The notes under the pieces were generated by a model. The model saw nothing but the letters and a program-made list of their open reading frames with translations. It had not been told where the DNA came from and did not search any database. Shown one piece after another: positions 1-8,554 of a stretch of 64,000 nucleotides of DNA. A program made the translations under genes and the position numbers. Origin of the DNA: a beta proteobacterium AAP65 (GTDB taxonomy: Bacteria > Pseudomonadota > Gammaproteobacteria > Burkholderiales > Burkholderiaceae_C); assembly GCA_001295865.1 (NCBI GenBank), contig LJHW01000012.1:1-64000 (forward strand), written 5' to 3'. The stretch's first letter is position 1, and each line of letters starts with the position of its first letter.

Positions 1-1
1 C

Positions 2-1084
2 GGTTGGTGGCGCCGCAGTGCGGGCAGGGCAGGTGGAGGCGGGCTGGGCATCATCGTGCTGGCGGTGGCCATCCTGCCCATGCTGGGCGTGGGCGGCAGC
101 CAGCTCTTCAAGGCCGAGATGGCGGGTCCGATGAAGGACCAGAAGCTCACGCCGCGCATCGCCGACACGGCGCGCGTGATCTGGGGCGCTTACCTCGCGA
201 TGAGCGTGGCCTGTTTCCTCGCCTACGCCGCGGCCGGCATGGGCTGGGCCGACGCCTTCATGCACATGTGCAGCACCGTCAGCCTGGGCGGCTTCTCGTC
301 TTACGACGCGAGCTTCGGGCACTTCGATTCGCCGCTCATCGAGGCCATCGCCATGCTCTTCATGGTGCTGGCGGGCGTGAACCTGCTGCTGTACTTCGCG
401 GTGTGGCGCGCACGCTCGCTGCGCACCTTGTGGCGCAACACCGAGGTGCGTTCTTTCTACACCGTGCTGCTGGCCGGCACGGGCGTGGTGGCGGCCTACC
501 TGCTGTGGCGCGGCGAGTACAGCGAGCCGCTGGTGGCGCTGCGGCACAGCGCCTTTCACGTGGTGTCGGTGGCCACCACGGGCGGCTTCGCGACGCAAGA
601 CTACGGCCAGTGGCCGCTGTTCGCGCCGCTCTTGATGATGCTGCTGGGCTGCTTCGCCACCTGCGCCGGCAGCACGGGTGGCGGCATCAAGATGGTGCGC
701 ATGCTGCTGATGCTGAAACAGGCGCGGCGCGAGCTCGTGCGCATCGTGCACCCCAACGTGGTCAACCCGGTCGTGCTCAACGGCCAGGCCATCAGCGACC
801 GCGTGATGCAGAGCGTGATCGCCTACATGATGATCTACGGCGCCATCCTGGTGGGCTTCACGATGCTGCTGGTCTTCACGGGGCTGGACGTCGTCACGGC
901 CTTCACGGCCGTGATCGCCTGCGCCAACAACATCGGCCCCGGCCTGGGCGAAGTGGGGCCGGCCGGCAACTTCAGCGGCTTGAGCGACGTGCAGACCTGG
1001 GTGCTCACCTTCGCGATGATGCTGGGGCGGCTGGAGCTGCTGAGCGTGCTGGTGCTGTTCACGCCGGCTTTTTGGCGGCGTTGA
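2..1084 (+). CDS. trkH: TrkH family potassium uptake channel (5' partial)
   Basis: This is the C-terminal part of a TrkH/KtrB-type K+ translocating subunit. It is an inner-membrane protein that normally works with the NAD-binding TrkA regulator, which is not in this window. The frame is open to the left edge, so the true start lies outside. Visible are the later pore loops with filter glycines (SLGGFSSYD, TTGGFATQDYG, ANNIGPGLG) and the GSTGGGIKMVR segment typical of TrkH. Homology becomes obvious at GLGIIVLAVAILP near position 44. The roughly 14 residues before it do not look like the usual QWxGG lead-in, which may reflect noise at the sequence edge. The stop is 4 bases from the convergent neighbour. 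The family call is secure. Confidence 0.9.
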   Translation, partial: GWWRRSAGRAGGGGLGIIVLAVAILPMLGVGGSQLFKAEMAGPMKDQKLTPRIADTARVIWGAYLAMSVACFLAYAAAGMGWADAFMHMCSTVSLGGFSSYDASFGHFDSPLIEAIAMLFMVLAGVNLLLYFAVWRARSLRTLWRNTEVRSFYTVLLAGTGVVAAYLLWRGEYSEPLVALRHSAFHVVSVATTGGFATQDYGQWPLFAPLLMMLLGCFATCAGSTGGGIKMVRMLLMLKQARRELVRIVHPNVVNPVVLNGQAISDRVMQSVIAYMMIYGAILVGFTMLLVFTGLDVVTAFTAVIACANNIGPGLGEVGPAGNFSGLSDVQTWVLTFAMMLGRLELLSVLVLFTPAFWRR

Positions 1085-1088
1085 AGCC

Positions 1089-1715
1089 TCAGGTTTGGGG
1101 CAGGTACAGGCGGTCGGTGTAGGTGGCCAGCCACTGCGGCCTGAAGGCCACGAAGATGGCCACCAGCATGCCGGTGATGAAGGCGTCGCCGAAGGCGGCC
1201 AGCACCCGCGCCAGCACCACGTCTTCCACCGCCAGGGTGGGCGGCACGCCTTGCACCCAGGCCGAGAGGGCCCCGGCCGCGCCCACGGCCAGGGCCGTGG
1301 CGAAGAAGCCGCGACCGAGGATGTAAACAAACAGGTGGTTTGGCAGCCAGCGGCGCAGCGCCGCACCCAGCGCCAGTGCCAGCGTCATCGGCACCAGGCC
1401 CAGCCACACCAGGCGCTGCAGCGCATCGGCCGCGCTGGCGTCGGCCAGGCCCACCACGGCCCCGGCCACGGGCAGCAGCATCAGCACCGCCATGGGCCAG
1501 CCCAGCATCAGCATCAGCAAGCAGGTGCCGGCCAGCGGCTGCATCACGGGCTGGGCCGAGAGGAGGTCCACGCTCCACAGCACGGGCAGCAGCACCCACC
1601 AGGCCAGCGCTGGCCAGGGCGGCGTGGCCGGCAAGGCGCGCCACGGGCGCAGGGCCATCGCCAGCGCCACGGCCAGCAAGGCCAGACCCAGATGCACCCA
1701 TGACAGCAGCCCCAT
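1089..1715 (-). CDS. CbiM-like / energy-coupling factor type membrane protein (COG3235)
   Basis: A 208-residue protein that is almost wholly hydrophobic, with about six predicted membrane segments. The C-terminal stretch LPNHLFVYILGRGFFATA and the following AFGDAFITGMLVAIF resemble the CbiM/ECF transporter permease family, specifically the short uncharacterised COG3235 branch found singly in betaproteobacteria. In that family the S-component captures cobalt or nickel, but no CbiN, CbiQ or ATPase gene lies here, so substrate and partners are unknown. It converges on trkH with a 4-base gap and diverges from the liu operon, so its promoter must lie in the 126-base region holding the 18-bp palindrome. 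No clear ribosome site decides between this ATG and later starts. Confidence 0.7.
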   Translation of the reverse strand: MGLLSWVHLGLALLAVALAMALRPWRALPATPPWPALAWWVLLPVLWSVDLLSAQPVMQPLAGTCLLMLMLGWPMAVLMLLPVAGAVVGLADASAADALQRLVWLGLVPMTLALALGAALRRWLPNHLFVYILGRGFFATALAVGAAGALSAWVQGVPPTLAVEDVVLARVLAAFGDAFITGMLVAIFVAFRPQWLATYTDRLYLPQT

Positions 1716-1752
1716 CGCCCCATGCTAGCCGCCGACCCTAGAATGTTCTTTG

Positions 1753-1770
1753 ATTGACGTTAACGTCAAT
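1753..1770. promoter_or_regulatory. 18-bp perfect palindrome, candidate liu operator
   Basis: ATTGACGTTAACGTCAAT reads identically on both strands and sits 72 bases before the liuB start, between divergent genes. Its TTGACG end also resembles a -35 hexamer. MerR-family regulators of leucine/isovalerate operons (LiuR) bind such TTGACGT-ACGTCAA palindromes placed in the promoter spacer. The match to that regulon is from memory and inference, and no regulator gene is adjacent. Confidence 0.6.
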
Positions 1771-1841
1771 GCACCGCGTGCCCACCCGGCGCGCGCTTGC
1801 ATGCCGGCCCACCGCAGGCCACCCCCCGCGCAGGAGACCCG

Positions 1842-3452
1842 ATGCCCGTCCTCACGTCCCAGCTGAACCCGCGTTCCGAGGCCTTCAAGGCCAGCGCGGG
1901 CTGGATGCAGCAGTTGCTGGCCGACCTGAATGCCAAGCTGGCGCAGGTGGCCCTGGGCGGCGGCGAGGCAGCGCGGGCCAAACACACCGCGCGCGGCAAG
2001 CTGCTGCCGCGCGAGCGCGTGGAGATGCTGCTCGACCCCGACACGCCTTTCCTCGAACTGGCACCGCTGGCCGCGCTGAACCTCTACGACAACGCCGCGC
2101 CCGGCGCTGGGCTCATCGCTGGCATCGGCCGCGTGAGCGGGGTGGAGTGCCTGATCGTCTGCAACGACGCCACCGTCAAGGGCGGCACCTACTACCCCGC
2201 CACGGTGAAGAAGCACCTGCGCGCGCAAGAAGTCGCGCAGCTCAACCGCTTGCCGTGCATTTATCTCGTCGACAGCGGCGGCGCCAACCTGCCCAACCAG
2301 GACGAGGTGTTTCCTGACCGCGACCACTTCGGCCGCATCTTCTACAACCAGGCGCAGATGAGCGCCCTGGGCATCCCGCAGATCGCGGTGGTGATGGGCA
2401 GCTGCACGGCCGGCGGCGCCTACGTGCCGGCGATGAGCGACGAAGCCATCATCGTGAAGAACCAGGGCACCATCTTCCTCGGCGGCCCGCCGCTGGTGAA
2501 GGCCGCCACGGGCGAGGTGGTGAGCGCCGAAGACCTGGGCGGCGGCGACGTGCACACGCGCCTGAGTGGCGTGGCCGACCACCTGGCCGAGAACGACCTG
2601 CACGCGCTGGCCATCGCCCGCGCCAGCGTGGCCAACCTGAACTGGCGCAAGCCCGAGCAGCTGGCCCTGCGCGCGCCGCGCCCGCCGGCCTTTGATGCGG
2701 CCGAGTTGCACGGCGTGATCCCCACCGACCCGCGCAAACCTTTCGACGTGCGCGAGATCATCGCCCGCATCGTCGACGGCAGCGAGTTCGACGAGTTCAA
2801 GGCGCGTTATGGCGCCACGTTGGTGACGGGCTTCGCGCACATCGAGGGCATGCCGGTGGGCATCGTCGCCAACAACGGCATCCTCTTCGGCGAGAGCGCG
2901 CAGAAGGGTGCGCACTTCATCGAGCTGTGCTGCCAGCGCAAGATCCCGCTGGTTTTCCTGCAGAACATCACCGGCTTCATGGTCGGGCGCAAGGCCGAGA
3001 ACGAGGGCATCGCCAAACACGGTGCGAAGATGGTCACGGCCGTGGCCACGGCCACGGTGCCCAAGTTCACCGTCATCATCGGCGGCAGCTTCGGCGCCGG
3101 CAACTACGGCATGTGCGGCCGCGCCTACAGCCCGCGTTTCCTGTGGATGTGGCCGAACGCGCGCATCAGCGTGATGGGCGGCGAGCAGGCCGCCGGCGTG
3201 TTGGCCACCGTGCGGCGCGACGGCATCGAAGCCAAGGGCGGCTCCTGGAGCGCGGAAGACGAAGCCGCCTTCAAGGCGCCCATCCAGCGCCAGTTCGAAG
3301 AGCAGGCCCACCCCTACTACGCCACCGCACGGCTGTGGGACGACGGCATCATCGACCCCGCCGACACGCGCCGCGTGCTGGCGCTGGGCCTGAGCGCGAG
3401 CCTGAACGCACCCATCCCCGACGCGCCGCGGTTCGGCGTCTTCCGCATGTGA
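1842..3452 (+). CDS. liuB: Methylcrotonoyl-CoA carboxylase, carboxyltransferase (beta) subunit
   Basis: This subunit transfers the carboxyl group from carboxybiotin to 3-methylcrotonyl-CoA in leucine breakdown and pairs with the biotin-carrying LiuD encoded downstream. The 536-residue protein has the usual length. It shows the N-terminal acyl-CoA oxyanion segment [16 protein letters not shown] near residue 186 and the second oxyanion region [18 protein letters not shown] near residue 413, followed by the GGEQAAGVL motif typical of MCC-beta. The start at 1842 is chosen because AGGAGA lies 6-12 bases upstream; an in-frame ATG at 1797 would add 15 unlike residues. It is the first gene of the liu cluster and is preceded by the palindrome at 1753. 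Substrate assignment rests on sequence style plus operon partners; propionyl- or geranyl-CoA carboxylases are the alternatives. Confidence 0.93.
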   Translation: MPVLTSQLNPRSEAFKASAGWMQQLLADLNAKLAQVALGGGEAARAKHTARGKLLPRERVEMLLDPDTPFLELAPLAALNLYDNAAPGAGLIAGIGRVSGVECLIVCNDATVKGGTYYPATVKKHLRAQEVAQLNRLPCIYLVDSGGANLPNQDEVFPDRDHFGRIFYNQAQMSALGIPQIAVVMGSCTAGGAYVPAMSDEAIIVKNQGTIFLGGPPLVKAATGEVVSAEDLGGGDVHTRLSGVADHLAENDLHALAIARASVANLNWRKPEQLALRAPRPPAFDAAELHGVIPTDPRKPFDVREIIARIVDGSEFDEFKARYGATLVTGFAHIEGMPVGIVANNGILFGESAQKGAHFIELCCQRKIPLVFLQNITGFMVGRKAENEGIAKHGAKMVTAVATATVPKFTVIIGGSFGAGNYGMCGRAYSPRFLWMWPNARISVMGGEQAAGVLATVRRDGIEAKGGSWSAEDEAAFKAPIQRQFEEQAHPYYATARLWDDGIIDPADTRRVLALGLSASLNAPIPDAPRFGVFRM

Positions 3453-3505
3453 GACCCGGGCAGCAGACCCGGCACAACGGCATGGCACCCCAAGGAGGCC
3501 CTGAC

Positions 3506-3634
3506 ATGGCAGCACAAGCAAGCTGGTTGAAACGTTGGCGCGGCCTCGGCCTGCGCCTGGGCGCGGCGCTTGTCCTCGTGGCCGCGCAAGGCGGCTGCCA
3601 GGTGGTGCTGGCGCTCACCTCGATGGCGGCATGA
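3506..3634 (+). CDS. Small membrane/lipoprotein-like ORF within the liu operon
   Basis: A 42-residue reading frame, too short for most gene callers. It has a textbook ribosome site, AAGGAGG at 3492-3498, seven bases before the ATG. The product begins with a basic patch (KRWRGLGLRLG) followed by one hydrophobic segment (AALVLVAAQGGCQVVLAL), so it should be a single-span membrane peptide. The GGC within it resembles a poor lipobox, since position -3 is Gln. Its TGA overlaps the ATG of liuC (ATGA at 3631-3634), so translation of liuC could be coupled to it. It may therefore be a real peptide, a leader that loads ribosomes for liuC, or both. Function unknown. Confidence 0.55.
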   Translation: MAAQASWLKRWRGLGLRLGAALVLVAAQGGCQVVLALTSMAA

Positions 3635-4422
3635 CGCCCACGCTGGACATCCGCCGCCCCTCGCCCTTCGTGGCCGAGGTGTGGCTGAACCGGCCCGAGG
3701 TGCGCAACGCCTTCAACGACGGTGTCATCGCCGAGCTGACGATGGCCTTCCGCACGCTGGGCGCCGACCGCGAGCTGCGCGCCATCGTGCTGGGTGGCCA
3801 TGGCAAGGCTTTCTGCGCCGGCGCCGACCTCTCGTGGATGCGCGCCATGGCCGACTACAGCTGGGCGCAGAACCACGCCGACGCGAGCGCGCTGGCCGAG
3901 ATGTTGTGGACGGTCTACAGCTGCCCCGTGCCCGTGGTGGGCCGCATCCAGGGCGACTGTTACGCCGGCGGCGTGGGCCTGGCTGCGGTGTGCGATGTGC
4001 TCATCGCCGCCGAGGGCGTGCACTTCTGCCTGAGCGAGGCCAAGCTCGGCCTGTTGCCGGCCACCATCGGCCCGTATGTCGTGAAGGCCCTGGGCGAACA
4101 GGCCTCGCGCCGTTACTTCACCACCGCCGAACGTTTCAGCGCGCAGCGCGCGTTGGCGCTGGGCTTCGTGCACGAGGTGGTGGCGCCTGAAGCGCTGGAT
4201 GCCCAGGTGGCCGAAACCGTGGCCGCGCTGGTGGCCAACGGCCCGGCCGCCGTGCGCGCCTGCAAGCAGCTGGTGAAGGACGTGGCCGGCCGCCCCATCG
4301 ACGCCGCGCTGCGCGACGACACCGCGCGCCGCATCGCCGACATCCGCGCCAGCGCCGAGGGCCGCGAAGGCGTGCAAGCCTTCCTGAACAAACGCGACCC
4401 GGCCTGGCGCACGCCCGGCTGA
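3631..4422 (+). CDS. liuC: Enoyl-CoA hydratase, probable methylglutaconyl-CoA hydratase
   Basis: A 263-residue crotonase-fold enzyme, predicted to hydrate 3-methylglutaconyl-CoA to HMG-CoA, the step between LiuBD and LiuE. Motifs include the oxyanion loop GKAFCAGADLSWM, the second loop GDCYAGGVGLAAVCDV and the catalytic-glutamate region SEAKLGLLPATIGPYVV (near residue 134). The LPATI-PYV form is characteristic of LiuC-like hydratases rather than general FadB-type enzymes. It starts on the overlapping ATGA shared with the preceding 42-residue ORF. The family is certain; the exact substrate is inferred from the operon. Confidence 0.88.
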   Translation: MTPTLDIRRPSPFVAEVWLNRPEVRNAFNDGVIAELTMAFRTLGADRELRAIVLGGHGKAFCAGADLSWMRAMADYSWAQNHADASALAEMLWTVYSCPVPVVGRIQGDCYAGGVGLAAVCDVLIAAEGVHFCLSEAKLGLLPATIGPYVVKALGEQASRRYFTTAERFSAQRALALGFVHEVVAPEALDAQVAETVAALVANGPAAVRACKQLVKDVAGRPIDAALRDDTARRIADIRASAEGREGVQAFLNKRDPAWRTPG

Positions 4423-4456
4423 ACGGCCCGCGCCCCCGACTGCTGCGACAGCCGCC

Positions 4457-5086
4457 TTGAACCCGCTGCCCACGCTCGACCTCACCCAGCTGCTGGCGCT
4501 GGCCGCCGCCCTCGGCTGGGCCAGCGGCATGCGCCTGTACCTGGTGGTCTTCCTCACCGGCGCGGCCGGCTTTTTTGGCTGGGTGCCCTTGCCGCCGGGC
4601 CTGCAGCTGCTGCAGCACCCGCTGGTGCTGGGCACCAGCGGCCTGATGCTCACCGCCGAGTTCGTGGCCGACAAGGTGCCAGGCCTGGACACGCTCTGGG
4701 ACACGGTGCACACCTTCATCCGCATCCCTGCCGGCGCTGCGCTGGCCGCGGGCGTGTTCGGCGGCCTCGGCCCCGAGTGGGGCAGCGCCTGGACCACAGC
4801 CGCGGCGCTGGCCGGCGGCACGCTGGCGGCCACGGCCCACGCCGCCAAGGCCACCACACGCGCGGCGGTCAACACCAGCCCCGAGCCCTTCTCCAACATC
4901 GGCTTGTCGCTGGTGGGTGATGCGGCCGTGCCCGGCCTGCTGTGGCTGGCCTGGACCTACCCTTTGGCGGCACTCGGGGTGGTGGCGCTGGCCGTGGTGC
5001 TGGCGGTGGTGTTGATCGCCGTGCTGTTCAAGTTCCTGCGCAAGCTGCTGCAGCGGCTCACACCGGCCCGGCCCTCGGTGGCCTGA
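4457..5086 (+). CDS. DUF4126 membrane protein
   Basis: A 209-residue integral membrane protein with about five hydrophobic segments and the DUF4126 signatures ALGWASGMRLYLVVFLTG at the N-terminus and SPEPFSNIGLSLVGDAAVPG in the second half. It appears to start with TTG at 4457; no other good start precedes the conserved region. It lies between liuC and liuD, 13 bases before the latter, so it is co-transcribed with leucine-degradation genes. No biochemical role for the family is known to me. The placement suggests a link to acyl-CoA metabolism or to uptake or export of a pathway compound, but that is only a guess. Confidence 0.8.
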   Translation: MNPLPTLDLTQLLALAAALGWASGMRLYLVVFLTGAAGFFGWVPLPPGLQLLQHPLVLGTSGLMLTAEFVADKVPGLDTLWDTVHTFIRIPAGAALAAGVFGGLGPEWGSAWTTAAALAGGTLAATAHAAKATTRAAVNTSPEPFSNIGLSLVGDAAVPGLLWLAWTYPLAALGVVALAVVLAVVLIAVLFKFLRKLLQRLTPARPSVA

Positions 5087-5099
5087 AGAAAGCCTGACG

Positions 5100-7127
5100 A
5101 TGTTCAAGAAGATCCTGATCGCCAACCGCGGGGAGATTGCCTGCCGGGTGGCCACCACCGCGCGCCGCCTGGGCGTGCGCACCGTGGCCGTCTACAGCGA
5201 CGCCGATGCCGACGCGCGCCACGTGCACGCCTGCGACGAAGCCGTGCACGTGGGCGGCAACGCCCCGCGCGAGAGCTACCTGCAGTGGCAGCGCATCATC
5301 GACGCGGCCCTGGCCACTGGCGCCCAGGCCATCCACCCCGGCTACGGTTTCCTCAGCGAGAACGAAAACTTCGCCCACGCCTGCGCGGCAGCGGGCCTGG
5401 TGTTCATCGGCCCGCCGGCCAGCGCCATTGCCGCGATGGGGAGCAAGAGCGCAGCCAAGGCGCTGATGGAAAAGGCCGGCGTGCCGCTCGTGCCCGGTTA
5501 CCACGGCGACAACAACGAGCCCGCCTTCCTGGCCGAGCAGGCCGCGCGCATCGGCTACCCGGTGCTGATCAAGGCCAGCGCCGGGGGCGGTGGCAAGGGC
5601 ATGCGGCGTGTCGACAAGGCCGAAGACTTCGAGGCCGCGCTCGCCAGCTGCCAGCGCGAGGCGCAGACCAGCTTCGGCAACGCGCACGTGCTGGTGGAGC
5701 GTTACGTCACGCGGCCGCGGCACATCGAGATCCAGGTCTTTGGCGACACGCAGGGCCACGTCATCCACCTCGGCGAGCGCGATTGTTCGGTGCAGCGCCG
5801 CCACCAGAAGGTGCTGGAAGAGAGCCCGGCCCCGGGCCTGAGCGCTGCGCGCCGTGCCGAGATGGGCGCCGCCGCCGTGGCCGCCGCGAAGGCCGTGGGT
5901 TATGTGGGCGCGGGCACGGTGGAGTTCGTCGCCGAAGAGCTGGACGACGGTGACATCCGCGCCTATTTCATGGAGATGAACACGCGGCTGCAGGTGGAGC
6001 ACCCGGTGACGGAGGCCGTCACGGGCCTCGATCTCGTGGAGTGGCAGTTGCGCGTGGCCAGCGGCGAGCCGCTGCCGCTGACGCAAGACCAGGTGAGCCT
6101 GCGCGGCCACGCCATCGAAGCGCGCATCTGCGCCGAGAACCCCGACGCCGATTTCCTGCCCGCCACCGGCACCTTGCACGTGGCCCGCTGGCCCGCCCAC
6201 GTGGCCTTCACGCGCAGTGAACAGCAGCCGCGCGTGGACAGCGGCATCCGCGAGGGCGACACCATCAGCCCGCACTACGACAGCATGATCGCCAAGCTCA
6301 TCGTCTGGGGCGAAACGCGCAAGCAGGCGCTGGCGCGGCTGGACGCGGCGCTGGCGCAGACGCACCTGATGGGCCCGGCCACCAACGTGGCCTTCCTGCG
6401 GCGTGTGGTGGACACCCACGCCTTCGCGACAGCCGATCTCGACACCGCACTCATCCAGCGCGAGCGTGCCGCCCTTTTCGAGGCGCCGCCCCTGGCACCC
6501 GAACTCGCCGCCGCGGCCGTGGCAGCGCAGGTGCTGGCGGCCGAAGCGGCGCTGGAAGGCGCCGATCCTTGGTCGCACCGCGACGGCTGGCGCTTGCACG
6601 GCGGTGCCGTGCGCGTGCTGCACCTGGAGCTGGCCGGCCAGCCACTGCCGGTGCGCATCGAGCGTCAGCACGGCGGCAGCGTGCAGCTGCGCGTGGGCGC
6701 GGGGGGCGCGCCGCTGGCCTTCAGCGCCAGCGCTTTGGGCGAAGAGCGCTTCGAGCTGCATGTGGAGGGCCGGCGGCTGACCGCCACCGTCTACGCCCAC
6801 GGCGCACCGGCAGACCGGCGTTACGCTGTTTTCACCGCCGAAGGCAGCGCGCTGCTGGCCGACCACGACCCGCTGGCCCAGGCCGGCGCCGGAGCCGCCG
6901 CCGAAGGCCGGTTGAGCGCGCCCATGCCCGGCAAGGTGGTGGGCTTTTTCGTGAAGCCCGGCGATGCCGTGCTGCGCGGCCAGGCCGTGGCCGTGATGGA
7001 GGCCATGAAGATGGAGCACACGCTCACCGCGCCGCGCGACGGCGTGGTGGGCGAGCTGCTCTACGCTGTGGGCGACCCCGTGGCCGAAGGCGGCGAACTG
7101 CTGCGCCTGGCCCCTGCGGCGGGCTGA
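5100..7127 (+). CDS. liuD: Methylcrotonoyl-CoA carboxylase, biotin-containing (alpha) subunit
   Basis: A 675-residue subunit combining biotin carboxylase and biotin carrier. The N-terminal ATP-grasp biotin carboxylase opens with FKKILIANRGEIACRVATTA and carries the glycine-rich ATP loop KASAGGGGKGMRRV (about 160-173) and the catalytic EMNTRLQVEHPVTEAVTG region (about 290). The C-terminal biotinyl domain has VMEAMKMEHT, with the biotinylated lysine at about residue 636. With LiuB it makes 3-methylglutaconyl-CoA from methylcrotonyl-CoA, ATP and bicarbonate in the cytoplasm. It follows the DUF4126 gene by 13 bases and is the last gene before an opposing ORF, so transcription of liuE may need its own promoter. 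Confidence 0.94.
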   Translation: MFKKILIANRGEIACRVATTARRLGVRTVAVYSDADADARHVHACDEAVHVGGNAPRESYLQWQRIIDAALATGAQAIHPGYGFLSENENFAHACAAAGLVFIGPPASAIAAMGSKSAAKALMEKAGVPLVPGYHGDNNEPAFLAEQAARIGYPVLIKASAGGGGKGMRRVDKAEDFEAALASCQREAQTSFGNAHVLVERYVTRPRHIEIQVFGDTQGHVIHLGERDCSVQRRHQKVLEESPAPGLSAARRAEMGAAAVAAAKAVGYVGAGTVEFVAEELDDGDIRAYFMEMNTRLQVEHPVTEAVTGLDLVEWQLRVASGEPLPLTQDQVSLRGHAIEARICAENPDADFLPATGTLHVARWPAHVAFTRSEQQPRVDSGIREGDTISPHYDSMIAKLIVWGETRKQALARLDAALAQTHLMGPATNVAFLRRVVDTHAFATADLDTALIQRERAALFEAPPLAPELAAAAVAAQVLAAEAALEGADPWSHRDGWRLHGGAVRVLHLELAGQPLPVRIERQHGGSVQLRVGAGGAPLAFSASALGEERFELHVEGRRLTATVYAHGAPADRRYAVFTAEGSALLADHDPLAQAGAGAAAEGRLSAPMPGKVVGFFVKPGDAVLRGQAVAVMEAMKMEHTLTAPRDGVVGELLYAVGDPVAEGGELLRLAPAAG

Positions 7128-7139
7128 GGCCTGAGGCCG

Positions 7140-7514
7140 CTACTTGATGCTGTCGCGCAAGCGGCCGAACCAGCTGCGCGGCGGCTTGTCCGAGGGGGTG
7201 TCCAGCGTGCTGGCCGGGCTGCCCGTGGTGGCGCCGAACAGCGAGTTCAAGAAGCGCGAGGGGCTGAAACCCGAGGCCTGCCCGGCGCGGGCCGCTTCTT
7301 CGGGGTCGACCGCGGCCAGGGCCTGGCGGAACTTGGGTGCGAGTTCGGCCAGTTCGGTGCCGGGCAGGCCTTCGCAGACCAGCAGCACGTCACGCGCATA
7401 CAGGGGTTCGGCGAGCATGCGCGCCGGATCGACGCCCTGGCCCAGTTCCTGGACCAGCAGCGCGTTGATGCGGGCGGCAATCTTCAGACAACGACGCGTG
7501 TTCATGGTGGCCAT
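7140..7514 (-). CDS. Hypothetical protein, opposing gene inside the liu cluster
   Basis: A 124-residue soluble protein if read from the ATG at 7514; a second Met at 7505 gives MNTRRCLKIAARINALLVQ, and a longer frame to 7607 has arginine/proline-rich residues of noncoding character. It has a helical, leucine-rich N-terminal half (NALLVQELGQGVDPARMLAEPLYARDVLLVCEG, given here only in part) and a low-complexity tail ending WFGRLRDSIK. I do not recognise a domain, although a similar short protein occurs in related Burkholderiales. It faces liuD tail to tail with 12 bases between, and diverges from liuE. It therefore splits the liu operon and could read through antisense to liuD. Confidence 0.55.
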   Translation of the reverse strand: MATMNTRRCLKIAARINALLVQELGQGVDPARMLAEPLYARDVLLVCEGLPGTELAELAPKFRQALAAVDPEEAARAGQASGFSPSRFLNSLFGATTGSPASTLDTPSDKPPRSWFGRLRDSIK

Positions 7515-7627
7515 GGCAGTGTGCGCTGGTGAACGTGGGCGCGCCATCCCCACGAAGGCCGAACGGTGGCGCGTAACGGGCGGTGCCCCTGTGATCTGAT
7601 ACGCCATAAAAACGGGAAAAAGAGCTC

Positions 7628-8554
7628 ATGAACGTCACCGAAGTCACCCTGGTCGAGGTCGGCCCGCGCGACGGCCTGCAGAACGAGGCCCAGCCCGTCA
7701 GCGCCGCGCACAAGATCGAGCTGGTGCACCGGCTGCAGGCCGCGGGCTGCCGCGAGATCGAGGTCACCAGCTTCGTCAGCCCGAAATGGGTGCCGCAGAT
7801 GGCCGACAACACCGAGGTGCTGGCCGGCATCAGCCGCCAGCCGGGCGTGCGCTACTCGGTGCTCACGCCCAACATGAAGGGGCTGGAAGCGGCGCTTCCC
7901 ACCCAGGTGCACGAGGTGGTGGTGTTCGGTGCCGCCAGCGAGGCCTTCAGCCAGAAAAACATCAACTGCAGCATCGAAGAGAGCATCGAACGTTTTCGCC
8001 CCGTGGTGGCCGCGGCGCACGCGGCCGGCTTGAAGGTGCGGGCGGCGATCTCCTGCGCGCTGGGCTGCCCCTACCAGGGCGAGGTTTCGCCCGACGAGGT
8101 GGAGCGTGTCGTCCTGCTGATGAAGGCCATCGGCGTGGACCACTGCGGCGTGGCCGACACCATCGGCGTGGGCACGCCGCGGCGCGTGCAGGCGGCGTTG
8201 GAACGCGCGCTGAAACACTACCCGCTCGCCGAGGTGAGCGGGCACTTCCACGACACCTACGGCCAGGCCCTGGCCAACATCCTGGCCAGTGTGGAAATGG
8301 GCGTGCATGTCTTCGACACCAGCATCGCCGGCCTGGGCGGCTGCCCTTACGCCAAGGGCGCCACGGGCAACGTGGCGACCGAAGACGTGGTCTACATGCT
8401 GCAGGGCATGGGCATCGCCACCGGGCACGACCTGGAAGCGCTCGTGGATGCCGGCGCCTACATCAGCGAGGTGCTGGGCCGGCCGAGTGCCTCGCGCGCG
8501 GGCAAGGCGCTGCTGACGCGGCGGCAACGGGCCGCAGCCGGGGCGGCGGCATGA
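7628..8554 (+). CDS. liuE: Hydroxymethylglutaryl-CoA lyase
   Basis: Cleaves HMG-CoA to acetoacetate and acetyl-CoA, the last step of leucine degradation. The 308-residue TIM-barrel protein begins with the DRE-TIM motif VEVGPRDGLQNE. It holds the HMG-CoA lyase signature around GLGGCPYAKGATGNVATED with catalytic Cys at about residue 239, and has the metal-binding HFHDTYGQALAN segment. The ATG follows GAAAAAGAG. It sits about 500 bases after liuD because of the inserted opposing gene, so it may carry its own promoter in 7515-7627; none is clear there. Its TGA overlaps the next ATG (ATGA). Confidence 0.94.
   Translation: MNVTEVTLVEVGPRDGLQNEAQPVSAAHKIELVHRLQAAGCREIEVTSFVSPKWVPQMADNTEVLAGISRQPGVRYSVLTPNMKGLEAALPTQVHEVVVFGAASEAFSQKNINCSIEESIERFRPVVAAAHAAGLKVRAAISCALGCPYQGEVSPDEVERVVLLMKAIGVDHCGVADTIGVGTPRRVQAALERALKHYPLAEVSGHFHDTYGQALANILASVEMGVHVFDTSIAGLGGCPYAKGATGNVATEDVVYMLQGMGIATGHDLEALVDAGAYISEVLGRPSASRAGKALLTRRQRAAAGAAA

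Noticed and set aside
7515..7607. Longer form of the opposing hypothetical gene
   Set aside because: The extra 31 residues are Arg/Pro-rich and lie in the probable promoter zone of liuE; the later ATG is preferred.
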